Assembly: GCA_013368315.1 (NCBI GenBank)
Contig: JAACJM010000023.1
Coordinates: 62,001-126,000, forward strand
From: Tetrapyrgos nigripes
Taxonomy: Eukaryota; Basidiomycota; Agaricomycetes; Agaricales; Campanellaceae
Length of the DNA: 64,000 bases
Direction of reading: 5' to 3'
Below are positions 42,834 to 54,689 of the stretch, one piece after another. The position numbers were made by a program, and so were the translations under genes. The notes below the pieces were generated by a model. That model searched no databases, had not been told where the DNA came from, and was given only the letters and a program-made list of their open reading frames with translations. Numbering within the stretch: the first letter of the stretch is position 1; the number at the start of each line of letters is the position of its first letter.

Positions 42834-43520
42834 TTCATTCACCCGCTCTGCTGCAGGAATCACCCTCTCCAGTTCTGAGACCTTTTCCTTCTGCTTGTTT
42901 TTGGTCCCAACAGCAGTGGCTTGTTTCAGCAGCAGTTTTGTAGTGGAAGTTTTGGATTTTGGAGCTACAGAAGACACTGGATTGTCAGGGAACTGCTCTG
43001 TGTCAGATGGAGTGAGAGCACGAGGAGAGGTTGGCTGTTGCAGAGTGGTATGCTGTGGTGTGTCATTCAGGAGCTCACCAAAGTTGGTTGGAAGCTCAAA
43101 TGTAGGTTGAGGATGAATCTGAGAAATAGGGACAAGTCTAGGCCTAGTCCTTTGTTGGTAAGGGTTGTTATCTGCATCAACTTCCTCATATGGCTAATTG
43201 ACATTAGCTTTGACCTCGTTAGATGAACTTTACCACTCACCGCAGGTCCAACATTGCCTAATGGGTACCGTCCATTCCTACAAAGACCCCCCAGACCTGG
43301 TGGAGGCTCAAAGTATCCAGGAGGCAGGTAGGTATTGGAATTCGGGGTTCTTTCCATGTCTCAGTGACTCCATATGGTTGGTTCTGTTGATGAGGCGGCG
43401 GCAGGTTTTGATTGTATTGAGAGATTGCAAATGGGGGCTGGTTCTCCTGTGAAGGGGTACTTGTCTGATCCCGACACCAGATAGAGTTGTGGGTGGAATG
43501 GCTGTTCTGAGTGGACATAT

Positions 43521-45191
43521 TGCAGATGGAAAGCTTTGTTGTAGTAGCTTGTTAAATTTTGGGAACTCTTTTTACTTTTTTATACAAGGCTCTTGTTGTT
43601 GGGACCCATATAGGTCCATGACTTCCTAGTCCCTGAGGAGCAGATAGACCAAAGAGCCATCAAGTTCGTTAACCTCATCTATGCTGGGCACGCTGCGCAG
43701 ATAACATTTCCATGTGGATTTGCTGATTTCATTGGACGTTCATGAGCATTAGGCAGAATACATATGAGAATACATATGTACTACATGTACAGAAACCTCG
43801 AATGCTACTGTATAGCAAACATACAGGTAAAAGGACAGCTTTAGATGACCTGGGACACCACCACCAAATGTGGAAGGACCTCCATCGCCTATCAAGCAAA
43901 ATTTGAAATACACTCAAAAATTGGACGAAAAACGATTTAGGGAGGGGTCGGCAGGCCTCCCTATATGTTGGGATTTAGAAAGCTCTCAGAAAATCAAATT
44001 CCTCTGATTTTGGGCTCTGGAATGCTAAGCGACGCTAGCCGACGAGTGCCATAAGGGAAATTTGGAAAATTTTCCGTATTAATCCTTACGGGCTGAGAGA
44101 AGTCAGAAAAAAACGAATTCCAAGGAAGATGGAACATAGAGATAAATAGGTACTATATATACATGCATAAAAAAGGAGAGAAAACGGAGAAAGGAGCAAA
44201 GAGGATAAACGGGAGGTAGAATCAGGGTGGAGGGATCAAGATCTCACTGGGATCGCCAGGTCACTGAAAGTTGATCAGGAGACCCGACCTCCCTGACTAT
44301 GCCAGATCATTGGTGTACGGGTAGAGCAGGAAAGGCTCGAGGTTTAGTTCCAACGGACTATTAGACTTGTGTAAATTATTATCTACACACGTCTTATCAC
44401 ATACCCATACTACTCCGGACGCCTCGCTACAGAAACAGCTGGAATGATTGCTGAGGCAGTGGCTGTACACTCGCGCGGGAGCTGAAACGTAAGCATTTCC
44501 AGAAAACGGACGTCTCCCAAACAACTCCCGAACCTAACCCGAACCACCATCATCCAGCGGTCAAGTTCCACTTCCGTCTCCTGCAAGCATCCAGATATTA
44601 ACGAAGCACCCTTACCCTCAAGTCAAGATTGTAAGGAGCGTAAGAATCGTAAGGACAACCTTAACCAAATCTTGTTTCCGGCGTCCTAGAAGTTGGAAGC
44701 GCCCTCTACGTCCCCACCAAATCACAACAGCAATTCCTTGTAACCGAATTCAACGAATATGAAGATCAAGCCACAGGTCGAGACTGACGTTTGACTGAGG
44801 TACTATCTGAGTCCCGGTGGTGGCATTCATCTCCACCAACAGTCTTAATCAGGTCTTAGTTGCGTTTCAGACGTTTGATAAATTGAGGCTAACCCACTGT
44901 GAACAGTCGCTCTCACCAAACTCGCACTGCCCGTTGATGGTTCAAATAAAGCAATTATCAAAGGAAACAGTCAAGGGGATATCGGTAAGTCACGTCTCAT
45001 TCAAATTTCTTGCATGCCCAAACTTCAAACGGGGCGCTCGATACCAATGACTTCCTTTTCGAGTTTTGACAGCGCGGTAGATCCTAGTCTGACTGTCCCG
45101 TTGATGGATAACCGCCACTCAACGACTTATACTTATATAGTGGCTTGCAACGCTTCCTTTGACTTACCTTCTTCTGAACACCCCGAAGTTA
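43521..45191. other. No gene recognised; one hairpin
   Basis: No frame with recognisable motifs. A hairpin lies at 43938-43963 (TAGGGAGG/CCTCCCTA, 10-base loop). The stretch 44560-45190 might contain 5' exons of the next gene, but I cannot support them. Confidence 0.5.
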
Positions 45192-47305
45192 ATGTCTCTG
45201 CCAAGCTTCAGAGAGGAGGGGGTTTTTCGTGGTCTCTACATCGGTCAGTTTCGAAGACTGGATCTGCTTATGGTCTTTGTTACTAACTTACGTGTCTTTT
45301 ACTATTTAGGCACATGGCTCTCGATGGGGTATGTAGGCCATTCACACATTGCTTATCCCTACAAGACTCAAAGTGCTACGGTTCGTAGCCTCTACGGTGC
45401 CAACGCGGTCCAATGCTGGACTTACTACAACAATAATAACGACCGATGGACTCTCAGATCTGTTGTAAGTGTTGTGATGCGGTGTTTATGTCATACATAG
45501 TAACTCTCGAGTTTTCATGACAATTGTTGACAGATATCGTTGCTTTTGTATGTTGCGTTTCCTCGTGATCGCTTTCAGCGAAGGTACTAATCTCCTGTGG
45601 CTCACATCTACAGCGCGTTGGACACCGCCGTGACTTGCATCGAAAGCGGGGCTCTCTATCGTTCCTTGGTACGGGGCATTCAAATCTATCTTGAGACATA
45701 GCTCATGCGCTGTGACTTGCAGCTTAGCATACAAAAAGAACCTTCGACCCGGGCACCCGTGTCAGTGAACTTGTCCTCTGGCATTTTGCCACCCTCATTC
45801 GATGATCTTTCCCTAGGACTGACATTGTCATCATATTCCTCGCCGCCACCGTTGTCTTCATGTTAGTAGCCATGATCGCGACTTGTTCAGACCGTACAAT
45901 TGACCTTCTTCCTTTTTACAGTGTGGATCTGTTCTTTGCCGCCAAAGTACATTATTGTAAAGCGGTCTTTAACTTCTTGAGACGCCCTCGTTGTACTGAT
46001 CACCTCACTAGTGGGAAGGTGTCACTGGACAGTGGTAGCATTCATTGTCCGTCCTCTCATCCAGGTATAATCTTTGAATTCTGACTTGGTGTATGTTACT
46101 CCCAGGTAACCATGGCCTTGATTGCTGCAGGTAATTTGGATTCAATTCTCAAAACTTGAACCCGTGTAACTGATTTTTGCTTCAGGTACAGGCTTAGGTA
46201 TGCGCATTTCTGGAAGGGCTATATATATACATATTAACGCTCTACTCAAGCCGGCATTGTTAATCTCTCCACTGCGGAGGATAACAGGGATATTTTGACG
46301 AGCAAGGAAACAATTGTAAACCGTTCTCGCCTTCTCTTATATATGCATATCTGACCGTAGTAATTCTGAGCCAGATCGTGCAGAGCCTAGTTAATGTTTC
46401 CTCAGCACTTTCCGAATTTGTTGCAGCCGTGGCGATCTGCTGGTCATTACATACCATCCGCACCGGCCTCCAACGGTGAGTCGGTAAATGCTTCGATGCT
46501 TTGCGTCCAAAGACTGTATTGACTCATTGGCGATGAAAAATACTTAAATAGGACAGACAATATCCTGAAAAACATATTCGTGTATACGATTACCAGAGGA
46601 CTCCTCTTGACCGTACATCAAATTTTAGCCTTGGTGTTGTTCGCAATATCGCCAACTTCGGGGGAACTCTGGTCGGTTTTTGGATTCTCCTCAGTGCGAA
46701 TGAACGAACGTCCAAATGCTTACATATGTATATGCTGAACAGGATACCCTTCCAAATGACTCTGGGCAAGATTTATCTCGCGACAATGTGTGAGTGAATC
46801 AGTTTTCTTCGTCTGTGCTTGGTTTGATTTTGATCTTGAAATCTGCATTTACAGTGTCGATGTAAGCTGTGCTTTGGCCCGTTCATCGAATTATGATGCA
46901 GTCATCTCACTCTTCTATTCCATAGGCTGAACACGCGACCAAAAATACGAAATAAACTTGGATTGACCGTTGTAGGTCCGGGGGCAGCGGACCCGGACAG
47001 TAATGTCAATGGTCCAAATCAAGGAACTCGGATGTCTGTACGGCCAATAGAATTAACATTTACAGATCCCCGTGGTATAGATAACTTGACTACTCCGGGA
47101 ACAACGGGAAGATCGCCCACATCGAGCACATCAGGAAGCAAATCCGAAAATGATCTCGAATACGAATTGGGAGAGGTTAGTTTCCCTCGTTTTTGCTGCT
47201 GGGATGAATGAGCGAGAGGCGCTAACTTTTCTATTGCCCACCTTCTAGTATCCATCGCGCTCATTGCATGGAGAAACGGTGTCTGGGCCAAGAGAGATTG
47301 TATAG
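45192..47305 (+). CDS. Multi-exon integral membrane protein, DUF6534-like
   Basis: Exon-sized pieces with good splice signals assemble into a multi-pass membrane protein of the DUF6534/DUF6533 type, a large family in mushrooms. Recognisable pieces are SLYGANAVQCWTYYNNNNDRWTLRSV (ends at GTAAGT, about 45462), ISLLLYVAFPRDRFQR, LDTAVTCIESGALYRSL, TDIVIIFLAAT with VDLFFAAK, SALSEFVAAVAICWSLHTIRTGLQ, RTDNILKNIFVYTITRGLLLTVHQILALVLFAISPTSGELW, IPFQMTLGKIYLATM, and SMLNTRPKIRNKLGLTVVGPG. The last is the family's usual end of the membrane domain. A hydrophilic tail follows, with a short final exon (YPSRSLHGETVSGPREIV) ending at 47305. No stop interrupts the exons I can place. The start at 45192 is a guess. 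Function unknown; it probably sits in a cell membrane. Confidence 0.6.
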
Positions 47306-47344
47306 GCATTCAAATGCTTCGTGAGCAATGATTTGTATGTAGTT

Positions 47345-48440
47345 ACAATTACGAGGCCAAATGAAATGAGGCTGAGTTTTTTACACTCCGTTTCCGCGTG
47401 TGGCGGTGCATATTCATCCCGTCTCCTCCCGTGCTGTTTTTTCCGGTTTCCTCCGAGTCCTTGCCCATATTCGCAGGCCCTGTATTTCTTAACATGACCA
47501 AACAACAACATTGTCTCAATGCAAATATAGTTTCCTCCCCAAGCATGTGCTAACGAAACCCGCTAACGGAACCCACCTCAGAATTGACAATCCACACCCT
47601 CCATTTGACCGTCAATTGGATCTTTTCAATACTGCTCCTCCAACCTTCAAGTAGTACTGACGGAACCCGACTATAGCTGCTGATCTAACCCGTCTGTAAC
47701 TACTGATCTAACCCATCTCGTCAAGCTTCCTCAGGCACTAAGCATCTCCTCAGCCTGCAGACATGAGGTTATAACTCGCACACTTGTCCACTTTGTCTAG
47801 ACATCGAAATCTCCTAGCAGTGTGACCGTATCTGAATATGCCAGTGCTTCGATTCACTCGTACTAAAGTCTAACACTTTTGTTTGACTTTGCTACTAGTA
47901 TATGTAGCTATGTTTATTATGTATGACTTCGACTACAACCTGGTCTGCTCGAGTCGTCAACTGATATGATTTACTGATGCAGTTCACGTTTTTAGGCAGG
48001 CCAAGTTCTGAATCAAGCGCTAGTAATGTTCAATTTTGAGCGGCCTTCGAGCGCGCGGTGAGTCGTTGAGGCTGTATCATATGGCTGCTTGTTTAACGTA
48101 TATGTATATCGTAAATCTGTACTAGTAGTACACAATAAATACTTAAGAAATTCCCTACAGACAAGCAATAATGTGTGTACTGAGACCTTAATATGTGCTC
48201 CGTTAACACTCAAAGAGGGTTTCGTTAGCACTTGGCGAGGGCTTGATCAGCACTCTGTTTTGGGTCCGGTCAATCAAGCCAAACGGGGTTCCATCAGTGC
48301 TTAAAGGGTGGGCTCAATCAAGTGAGTTCCGTCAGCACTTGTCACGGGGACATAACATATCCTGCTCAATCAATATTTTTGCGACTGGTAACAAAAGTTT
48401 CCAATCTTAATCTTTCATTTCGTTGTCTTTTTTCTTTGTC
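47345..48440 (+). mobile_element. GAGGCC-family repeat, split by a nested insert
   Basis: The left part 47345-47520 matches 26097-26265 base for base over long stretches (GAGGCCAAATGAAATGAGGC, TTTACACTCCGTTTCCG, GTGTGGCGGTGCATATTCAT). The right part from about 48371 resumes exactly where it should (TTTTTGCGACTGGTAACA ... TTTCATTTCGTTGTC). Between them lies 47521-48365. Confidence 0.75.
47521..48365. mobile_element. 845-bp insert with imperfect inverted ends
   Basis: The left end GCAAATATAGTTTCCTCCCC and TGTGCTAACGAAACCC is matched, reversed, by the right end GCAGGATATGTTATGTCCCC ... GTGCTGACGGAACTC, imperfectly over about 40 bases. TCAAT stands on both sides (47516-47520; 48366-48370) as a probable 5-bp duplication. 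The inside is rich in GCTAACGGAACCC-type words and has no gene. Confidence 0.6.
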
Positions 48441-48446
48441 TTGTAG

Positions 48447-49195
48447 TAAGTCTTCAAGCTTTAATAATATAAGCAAGGGGGGACGCGGGAACAGGAACAG
48501 GAACAGGAAGAAGGGATTGGAGAGTAGGCAGACGTTTGGTGTCCTAGTCCTCAAGGTGGTCTTACTCTTAGGCGTACGTCGTCGCAGGAGGGGAAGGAGG
48601 GTTGCAGCCCTAGACATCATGGTGTCCTAGCCAGGTGCAGGGAGTGGGAAGGGTGGAAAGAAGGCCTAGGGGTCTAATTCACCAAATTTTCACGGAGGCG
48701 AGTATTCTGATCTACATATGCAATGCGTATGTATGTCAGTGTGAGCCACTGTAAGTATACAGCGGCAGCCGACAAGTACGGGATCCGAATCGGATCCAAG
48801 TTGGAACAGTGGCACGCACCATTGTGATTGATTTGAGCTCGGATTCCAGAATACATGACAATTACAAGGTTACTCCGGACGCGGACAATGGTCCTGGACA
48901 TCCACGGCTAGTGACTAGTGACTAGTCCGGAGTCCCGGGTCCCAGCCAGCCTCAGCGCCACCGTTCTCTGTGCAGGATACTTACGAGTAAATTAATAATG
49001 TAATTTGTCCACGTTGTAACCATACACACGTTGCGGAGGCCTGAACCAGAATGGGATCAAGTTTCCTCTATTGGAACTCGAAGCAATTTCAAAGGTGCTC
49101 GACGGCTCAGGACTGTCACTATGATCACTGTAGCTCACCTCCAGATACTTATCCAAGGTATGTACAAGGGGTTGATCGGTCTTCGTGATTGATGG
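48447..49195. repeat. Dispersed repeat R2, copy 1
   Basis: Blocks GAACAGGAACAGGAA, CAGACGTTTGGTGTCCTAG, GTTGCAGCCCTAGA (48480-48650) and AAGTTTCCTCTATTGGAACT, TCAGGACTGTCACT, GTACAAGGGGTTGAT (49060-49175) recur in the same order at 54690-55240. Here about 370 extra bases lie between the two halves. Confidence 0.6.
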
Positions 49196-50526
49196 CCGCA
49201 TTTGCGTCTGTTTTTCTACTATGTATTTACTTACTTGCTTGCATCATGTTGCATGCTTGGATATCTTAGTACCATTGGTGAATTGGAGTAGCCTAGGGCC
49301 GTTCCAGAGTAGGATATCAATGTGAACATGCTTAACGAGCTACGACACGAGAAAACCTAGTGTATACATACTACGTATAAACTCCCTCAACTTAGCTCCG
49401 CCTGAAACCTGAAGGAAGGATGCCGAATCGGTACTACTCCAACGTACAATTAGGATCAGGTCAATAGGATCACCTCTTTTACTGCCATTGCAATTTGTAT
49501 CAAGCCTCTGAATGTCTCGATCAAGTACAGCATAGTAAGTATGGTCTGTCTCCTTCTACGTTTAAGTATTCTACGCATGAATTCAGCTTCTGTTTTTCCG
49601 GGATAAGTAAGTATCGTCCAGTCAACCCCAGTCCCCAGTCCCCGGGCCTCTCGCCCCCGTCAAAAAATTAGGAAGGGTTTGATGGTTTGTTCGCAGCTGA
49701 GATCCTCCTACCTAGATGCTCGAGAGTAAGCGGAATGAGAGAGACCTAACTAGTGCTTGGACGTGCGCGACGGAACCTGTTACTGTTAATTAGAATGCAA
49801 CGGTACGGCCGCTGGATAAACGATCTGGGTACGTCACCACGACTTGCTTTGTTTTCCTTATGTCGCAGTCTCATTCCCTGTTCGATTTATACGCTTTCTG
49901 TTCTACCTAGATCGTTATCAGGGATACTTATAGCGTATGATCATGTATTAGCCCTCAGTCTTGCTGGCCTGAACTCGTGGTCCTCGCTGAGATTACTTAT
50001 TTACCGCTCGTCTCAGCTCAGGGATACACCGCCAATCTTAGATCACATTAGTAGTGTCTGGTCTGCGAGTGACACCAACCGTGGTTTGAACAGCTTTGAT
50101 TGTGGGAGGCGTGCTTGGCGGCGGCATTAAAATGTTTGAACGAGGTGGAGGGGGATTGATGTTGTCAGAGAAGTGCATTTGGAGTTGGAGAAGTTGACTG
50201 GATTCTTTGGGTGCAGGAGACTGGAGGCATAAATGAATCAATTATAAAACTCAAAGGGGAGGGACAAGTCTTGTTATATATGTATATCATTTGAATAAGT
50301 ACCTGGTTGAATTTCTTGTCCTGCAACAGAAATTAGGTGTCAAAACCTCGTATGACTCAGTACCAGACAAGCATCAAATTCATAATCATTCCAAATTTGT
50401 TACCTACTTGTTAGTCAGTACAGGCCCTAAATACAAAACATACAAGAAAATATGGAAAAGCTGCAGAATCGAAATTCTTCACATAATTTGACAACATCCA
50501 CAGGATTTCTGACTTACAACCTCCAT
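49196..50526. other. No gene recognised
   Basis: Short frames only, on both strands, without motifs. No repeat noticed. Confidence 0.5.
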
Positions 50527-51910
50527 TTATTCTGCCTGGGTTTCCACTGCTACTGCCAAAGCTTCATTGAGCTGCTGAAGCATGACTACACAATCAGCAA
50601 CCTGTTGTGGCATTTGAATGGCTTCAAAATGGTCTTTTGCTTTTTCGCCTTCTGCTTTGGCCTGATTCAGATAGCCTTGCGAATGAAAAACTATTGCAAG
50701 GCCAAAACAAGCATTGACCAGTTCCCAACCTATCACTGATCCCCTCGAATCGCTCTTGGGCTTGCTGAAACATGACCTTTGCATCTTCAGGTTGGGATAG
50801 TTCTAGGTATATATCTCCTAGACTTTGCAAACATTGAGCAGCATTCTGCCTGGCACCAAGACACTCAAATTGCTCTTTGGCTTGCTGATACAGGACCTTT
50901 GCATCCTCATACTCATTTAGTGTCTGGCATATATTCCCTAGGCTTTGCAAGCATTGGGCAGCTCCCAACATGGATCCTACCTTCTCAAGTTGCTCTTTGG
51001 CTTGCTGAAGCACCATCTTTGCATCCTCATGTTGTCATGCATATATCTCCTAGGCTTTGCAAGCACTGGCCAAATCCTAGAATATGACCAACCCCAAATC
51101 TCTGGCTTGCTGAAGCATGACCTTTGCATCCTCATATTGGACTAGCATCTTATATATATCTCCTAGGCTTTGCAAGCAGTCAGCAGCTCCCAGTCTGTAC
51201 CCAACCCCCTCAAATTCTTGTTTGGCTTTCTCAAGCATGACTTTTGCATTCTCATGTTGAGATAACATCCTGCATATATTCCCCAGGCTTTGCAAGCATT
51301 CAGCAACTCCTCTCATATCTCCAATGCTTTCATATAGTTCCCTTGCCTGTCGTAGCTTCTGCTGTGATTGTGTATAATCACATTGATAAAAAAAGATTGT
51401 CCCTAATCTTCAGTAACATTTTGCTTGTATTTGTTCAATTGTGTTGTTCATAGATATACTGCTAGTACTTGTGATCACATTTAGATTACCAGCCTCTTCA
51501 TTTATCTGGCTTTTATAAAGCTCCTCCACACAATTGATTACTTCAATAGCCTTCCCATATTCTCCCATAAAGCTCAAAATACTTTCTTGGAGAAACATCA
51601 TTTCAGTTTGATCACTCAAAATCATCTGTGACTTCCATTCCAGATGTTTCTCAACCAATGGAAGAAGACCTGGATAGTATTTTGTATAGTTACACAATTT
51701 TCTTAGCACCTTCATATGTGATTTTTCAAATGACCTCTTGATCTGGATCTCAAGAATTTTGAATATATTCCCAATGTGCTGTTCAAGCTGATTATCTCTT
51801 GCAATGGAATCTTGAGGTAAATTGTCTATGAATGATTCATAAAACTTCCAGATCTGATCTTCAAGATCCTCTGTGTCAAGAATGTTGTCACTTAGCAAAT
51901 AACCACCCAA
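50527..51910 (-). pseudogene. Tetratricopeptide-repeat protein, broken
   Basis: The reverse strand encodes an N-terminal helical region without a named domain (51910-51410), then about six TPR-like units of about 40 residues. The consensus is AxCLQSLGDIYxxLxQYEDAKVMLQQAKEQFEGxGxRLG, as in MRGVAECLQSLGNICRMLSQHENAKVMLEKAKQEFEG and NAAQCLQSLGDIYLELSQPEDAKVMFQQAQERFEG. Such arrays in basidiomycetes often follow NACHT or NB-ARC domains in STAND proteins and serve as protein-contact surfaces; no NTPase is seen here. An in-frame TGA (about 51406), stops and shifts in the third unit (51090-51030) and a shift near 50790 break it. The last unit (GYLNQAKAEGEKAKDHFEA) ends at 50527. Confidence 0.65.
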
Positions 51911-52410
51911 GTCACACGATGAACAAGATAGATTGGCAAGTTACAATGAGACGAGAGAGAGAGAGAAAGATGTAGAAAGATAATGGAGACGAGTAGCGGA
52001 TGAGTAGCTGACTAGACTCGACACTGCACTGTACTAGGAGTGGAGTGGAGACGAAGTGAACAGACTAAAGAACTAACTACAAGCCCCTTGGTATATATGT
52101 AAAAGAAGTGAATTGAGAATAAGTGAATAAGTGAGAATGTCCATGGAGATAGGGATCGGAGGAGATAAATGATGTACATTGGAATAGGGATTTGCCCCAT
52201 TCCATAGACGCTGAGTGCGCCACAGCAGGGTATTTAGGAGGCTTAGTTATCTATTTGTACATGTTTGTCTAGAGCCTGGCCAAAGAGCCAGGCTCGCAGT
52301 AGGTACTCCTCAGATCATATCCACATCACTACGCTATAGTCGCTCGGACCACTCCATCTTGGTGACGAGAGTGCTATTCTTTCTGCGCTACTAAAACCCG
52401 TCGAGTTCCT
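51911..52410. other. No gene; hairpin at 52272-52295
   Basis: A (GAGA)n run lies at 51951-51966. GAGCCTGGC, loop CAAAGA and GCCAGGCTC form a perfect 9-bp hairpin ahead of the gag-like gene; it might belong to an LTR or leader, but no partner LTR was seen. The stretch 52040-52100 weakly resembles 33245-33305. Confidence 0.5.
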
Positions 52411-53680
52411 TTGCCGAGTCTACCTACGTGTCGAGTCACAGTCTATCGAGTTTTCCGAGTCTCCTCAGTGCTTCAAAAATTTTTTCTGCGCCTTCGTGCT
52501 GCGTATACACACTTCAAAACGACGTTCCAGCCACCGCCACGCATCACAGTCCTGTCTCCCCGAAGATACCTTCTCACGCCTGCCAGTTGGGACGACTATC
52601 ACCGAGACAATTCATTACCATCTTCGTCGGCCCCGAGTTCTGATAGAAGCACCCCGTTTACCGATTTAGGACTGCGTACTCCCATCGGCAACACACCACC
52701 AACGTCACCGGCCCCTATTCCTATTCCTGCACTAGAGTCTAGCGACGACGAGTCCACTATGCCCGACGTCTCAAAATTTTACGGTGACACTGACCACCCG
52801 GACGAAAATCCTCAAGACTGGTTCAGCGACGTTTCCCGGGCCGAGCACAAACGCTTGGACGAAAAGGAGCTTATTGCGCAGTTTCGTTTCTACTTTGCCT
52901 CAGGTAGCGAGGCGCAGGACTGGTACAAAGGCTTATCTAATGACGAGAAGTCCTCGCTCGCCGCCTTTGAGGCCGCTTTCAACAAGCAATGGCCACCCGT
53001 CGTTAGGGTGAAGAAGACCACGGAGCAGTTTGAGAAGGAGTTGATGGCAACAAAGTTGGAAATAGAGGAGTTGGGGAAGAAGACGACGGTTAGAGGGGTG
53101 GAGGTTTATTCCCATTGGGCTTGGGCTGATAAAGTTTTGGGTTTGGCAAAGTCTGCGAGGGTACAGGATGGGACAACGTATATTGGGTTAGTGAAGGAAA
53201 ATTTGCCCCCGGTGCTTCGCTCCAAGCTGGATGGTGATTATGCAAACTGGACCGCTTTTACGGATGCCGTCAAGGGCCTCAGCCGCACCTTTATTGATAC
53301 TGCAGCTGCTACCGCGCAGGAGGAGCGTGAAAAACATGAACGTCTTATCACTCGCATCGCACAGTTGGAACGGCTTCAGGTCGTTCTCCATCAGCTCCTC
53401 CACCGTCCCCGACTGCTGGGCTTCGCAGGGCAATGGCTAGTACATCCATCGGCAATGCTACATCTGCTCCTTCATCATTTCGTCGTGTCTCTGGCCAACA
53501 AACTCAATCGACACGCTTTTCCTCGCTTCCGGAAATTACCGAGGACGCGAAGCAGGCTCTCAAGTCCATCATCGACTCCCTCGTTACCCATCCCGATACG
53601 CCAGCAGGACAAACTGCATATCGTGCTCAGGTTACAGAATGGGAAAATTGGTTTATTCTCTGGAAAATTTGCAAATAGCC
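52411..53680 (+). pseudogene. Ty3/gypsy-type Gag-like protein, orphan
   Basis: A long frame carries the Agaricomycete gypsy Gag pattern: FYGDTDHPDENPQDWFSDVSRAEHKRLDEKELIAQFRFYFASGSEAQDWYKGLSNDEKSSLAAFEAAFNKQWPP, then KTTEQFEKELMATKLEIEELGKKTTVRGVEVYSHWAWADKVLGLAKSA and a coiled end (AATAQEEREKHERLITRIAQLERLQ). At about 53430 the sensible frame shifts to ASTSIGNATSAPSSFRRVSGQQTQSTRF ... to 53678. The capsid-like helices are kept. No protease, RT or integrase follows, so this is an orphan fragment of an element or a stranded gag. Confidence 0.75.
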
Positions 53681-54689
53681 TGTGTAAGTATTCCACTAAT
53701 GTGAAAAATGGAGTACTAGTACTTACTGGTAATGTTGTGCTGAGCTCGAGAAACAAAACTCCCCTGGTTTCCAGTACCAGTTTGATTGAGGCCATTATTC
53801 ATTGGTTCCATATCTGAAGCTTGTTATTCATAAAAGCATTTGCAGTTTTAATTCCCACTCACCTCAAAGAAACTTTGCACAATTGTGAGGTTGCTGTTTG
53901 TATCACAAAGGGTTGAAAAGTGTCTCAACAATGTGATCAGAACTTGAGAAGCTGCGTTTGATCCCATCATTTCAAAAATGATGGCTTTCCGACTCGCGGA
54001 AACCTCTATCAATAGTATTATTGCTTACATGGAGCAGCAACGTGTTCAGTACCTGGATCAACAACATGATGGCGACTGCGGCGTTACTATATATGAATAG
54101 TGCGACTGTTACATGTACTTGGTTCTCCATTGTCCTCTACTCAATTCAGGCTACTTAGGCCCATAGTCTCCAACTCCAATGAAGCTCACACTTTCTTCAT
54201 CTTCCACTACGATAGTATTGACATCGTTGCAAAATTTGTCTATGACATTCTCGAAATCTTCTATTCCAAGGCCATATATTCCCCCCCTCCATAACACTGC
54301 ACCTCTATCAAATCCCTCGCATCAATTACTATCCTACCATCCACCTTACATTGCAAAAAGCAAATCAGCACCATACCATAGTCTCTCATATTTTTTGCGC
54401 GTCATCAAACAACCCCTTTTTGGCTCTGTAGTTTCCTAATCACCTGCCGTGGGACTACCGTCACGAAGATGACGTGCTCAATTTTATTGGTAAGAAATTA
54501 GAGTAGACGTACATCATGGTGGGCTAAACCGCGTCTACACCCAGCATGTTCGTAAAGGACCACACTGTGTATATCTATCTATCTTTCACATCTCATCTCA
54601 TCTCAAAAGTCTATAATATACATATATCCCTATAATTTCTTTTCTTTTCTTTCTTTAGTGTCTAGAGTACGTACGTGTACTCGTACTAG
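53681..54689. other. No gene recognised; hairpin at 53964-53984
   Basis: CCATCATTT, loop CAA, AAATGATGG is a perfect 9-bp hairpin. A short (TATC) run lies near 54571-54582. Frames here lack motifs. Confidence 0.5.

Larger units (their letters stand above)
35486..43520 (-). pseudogene. Harbinger Myb/SANT-like partner ORF, split by a gypsy element
   Basis: The reverse-strand ORF that accompanies Harbinger transposases binds the element ends through a Myb/SANT-like domain. The 5' part lies at 43520 to about 42839 (Gln/Pro-rich; PPGYFEPPPGLGG; basic VAPKSKTSTTKLLLKQ). The 3' part begins at about 36850 with DNEEGKQKVPAKREDEDEGKDEDGKKKKGRT, then YSTTELKAMVRMVDKFKPIGLKGWEQANEKYNKWVKAN (the Myb-like helices) and YLERLRKAWQTHWGK, and later a C-terminal piece to 35486. 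The 5978 bases between (36856-42833) are an LTR retrotransposon with a 5-bp target duplication, so the ORF was whole before that insertion. Frame changes near 36550 and elsewhere add to the damage. Confidence 0.6.

Noticed and set aside
45860..46084. Frame of 74 residues as a separate gene
   Set aside because: It overlaps an exon-intron-exon stretch of the DUF6534-like gene, and only the TDIVIIFLAAT and VDLFFAAK parts look coding.
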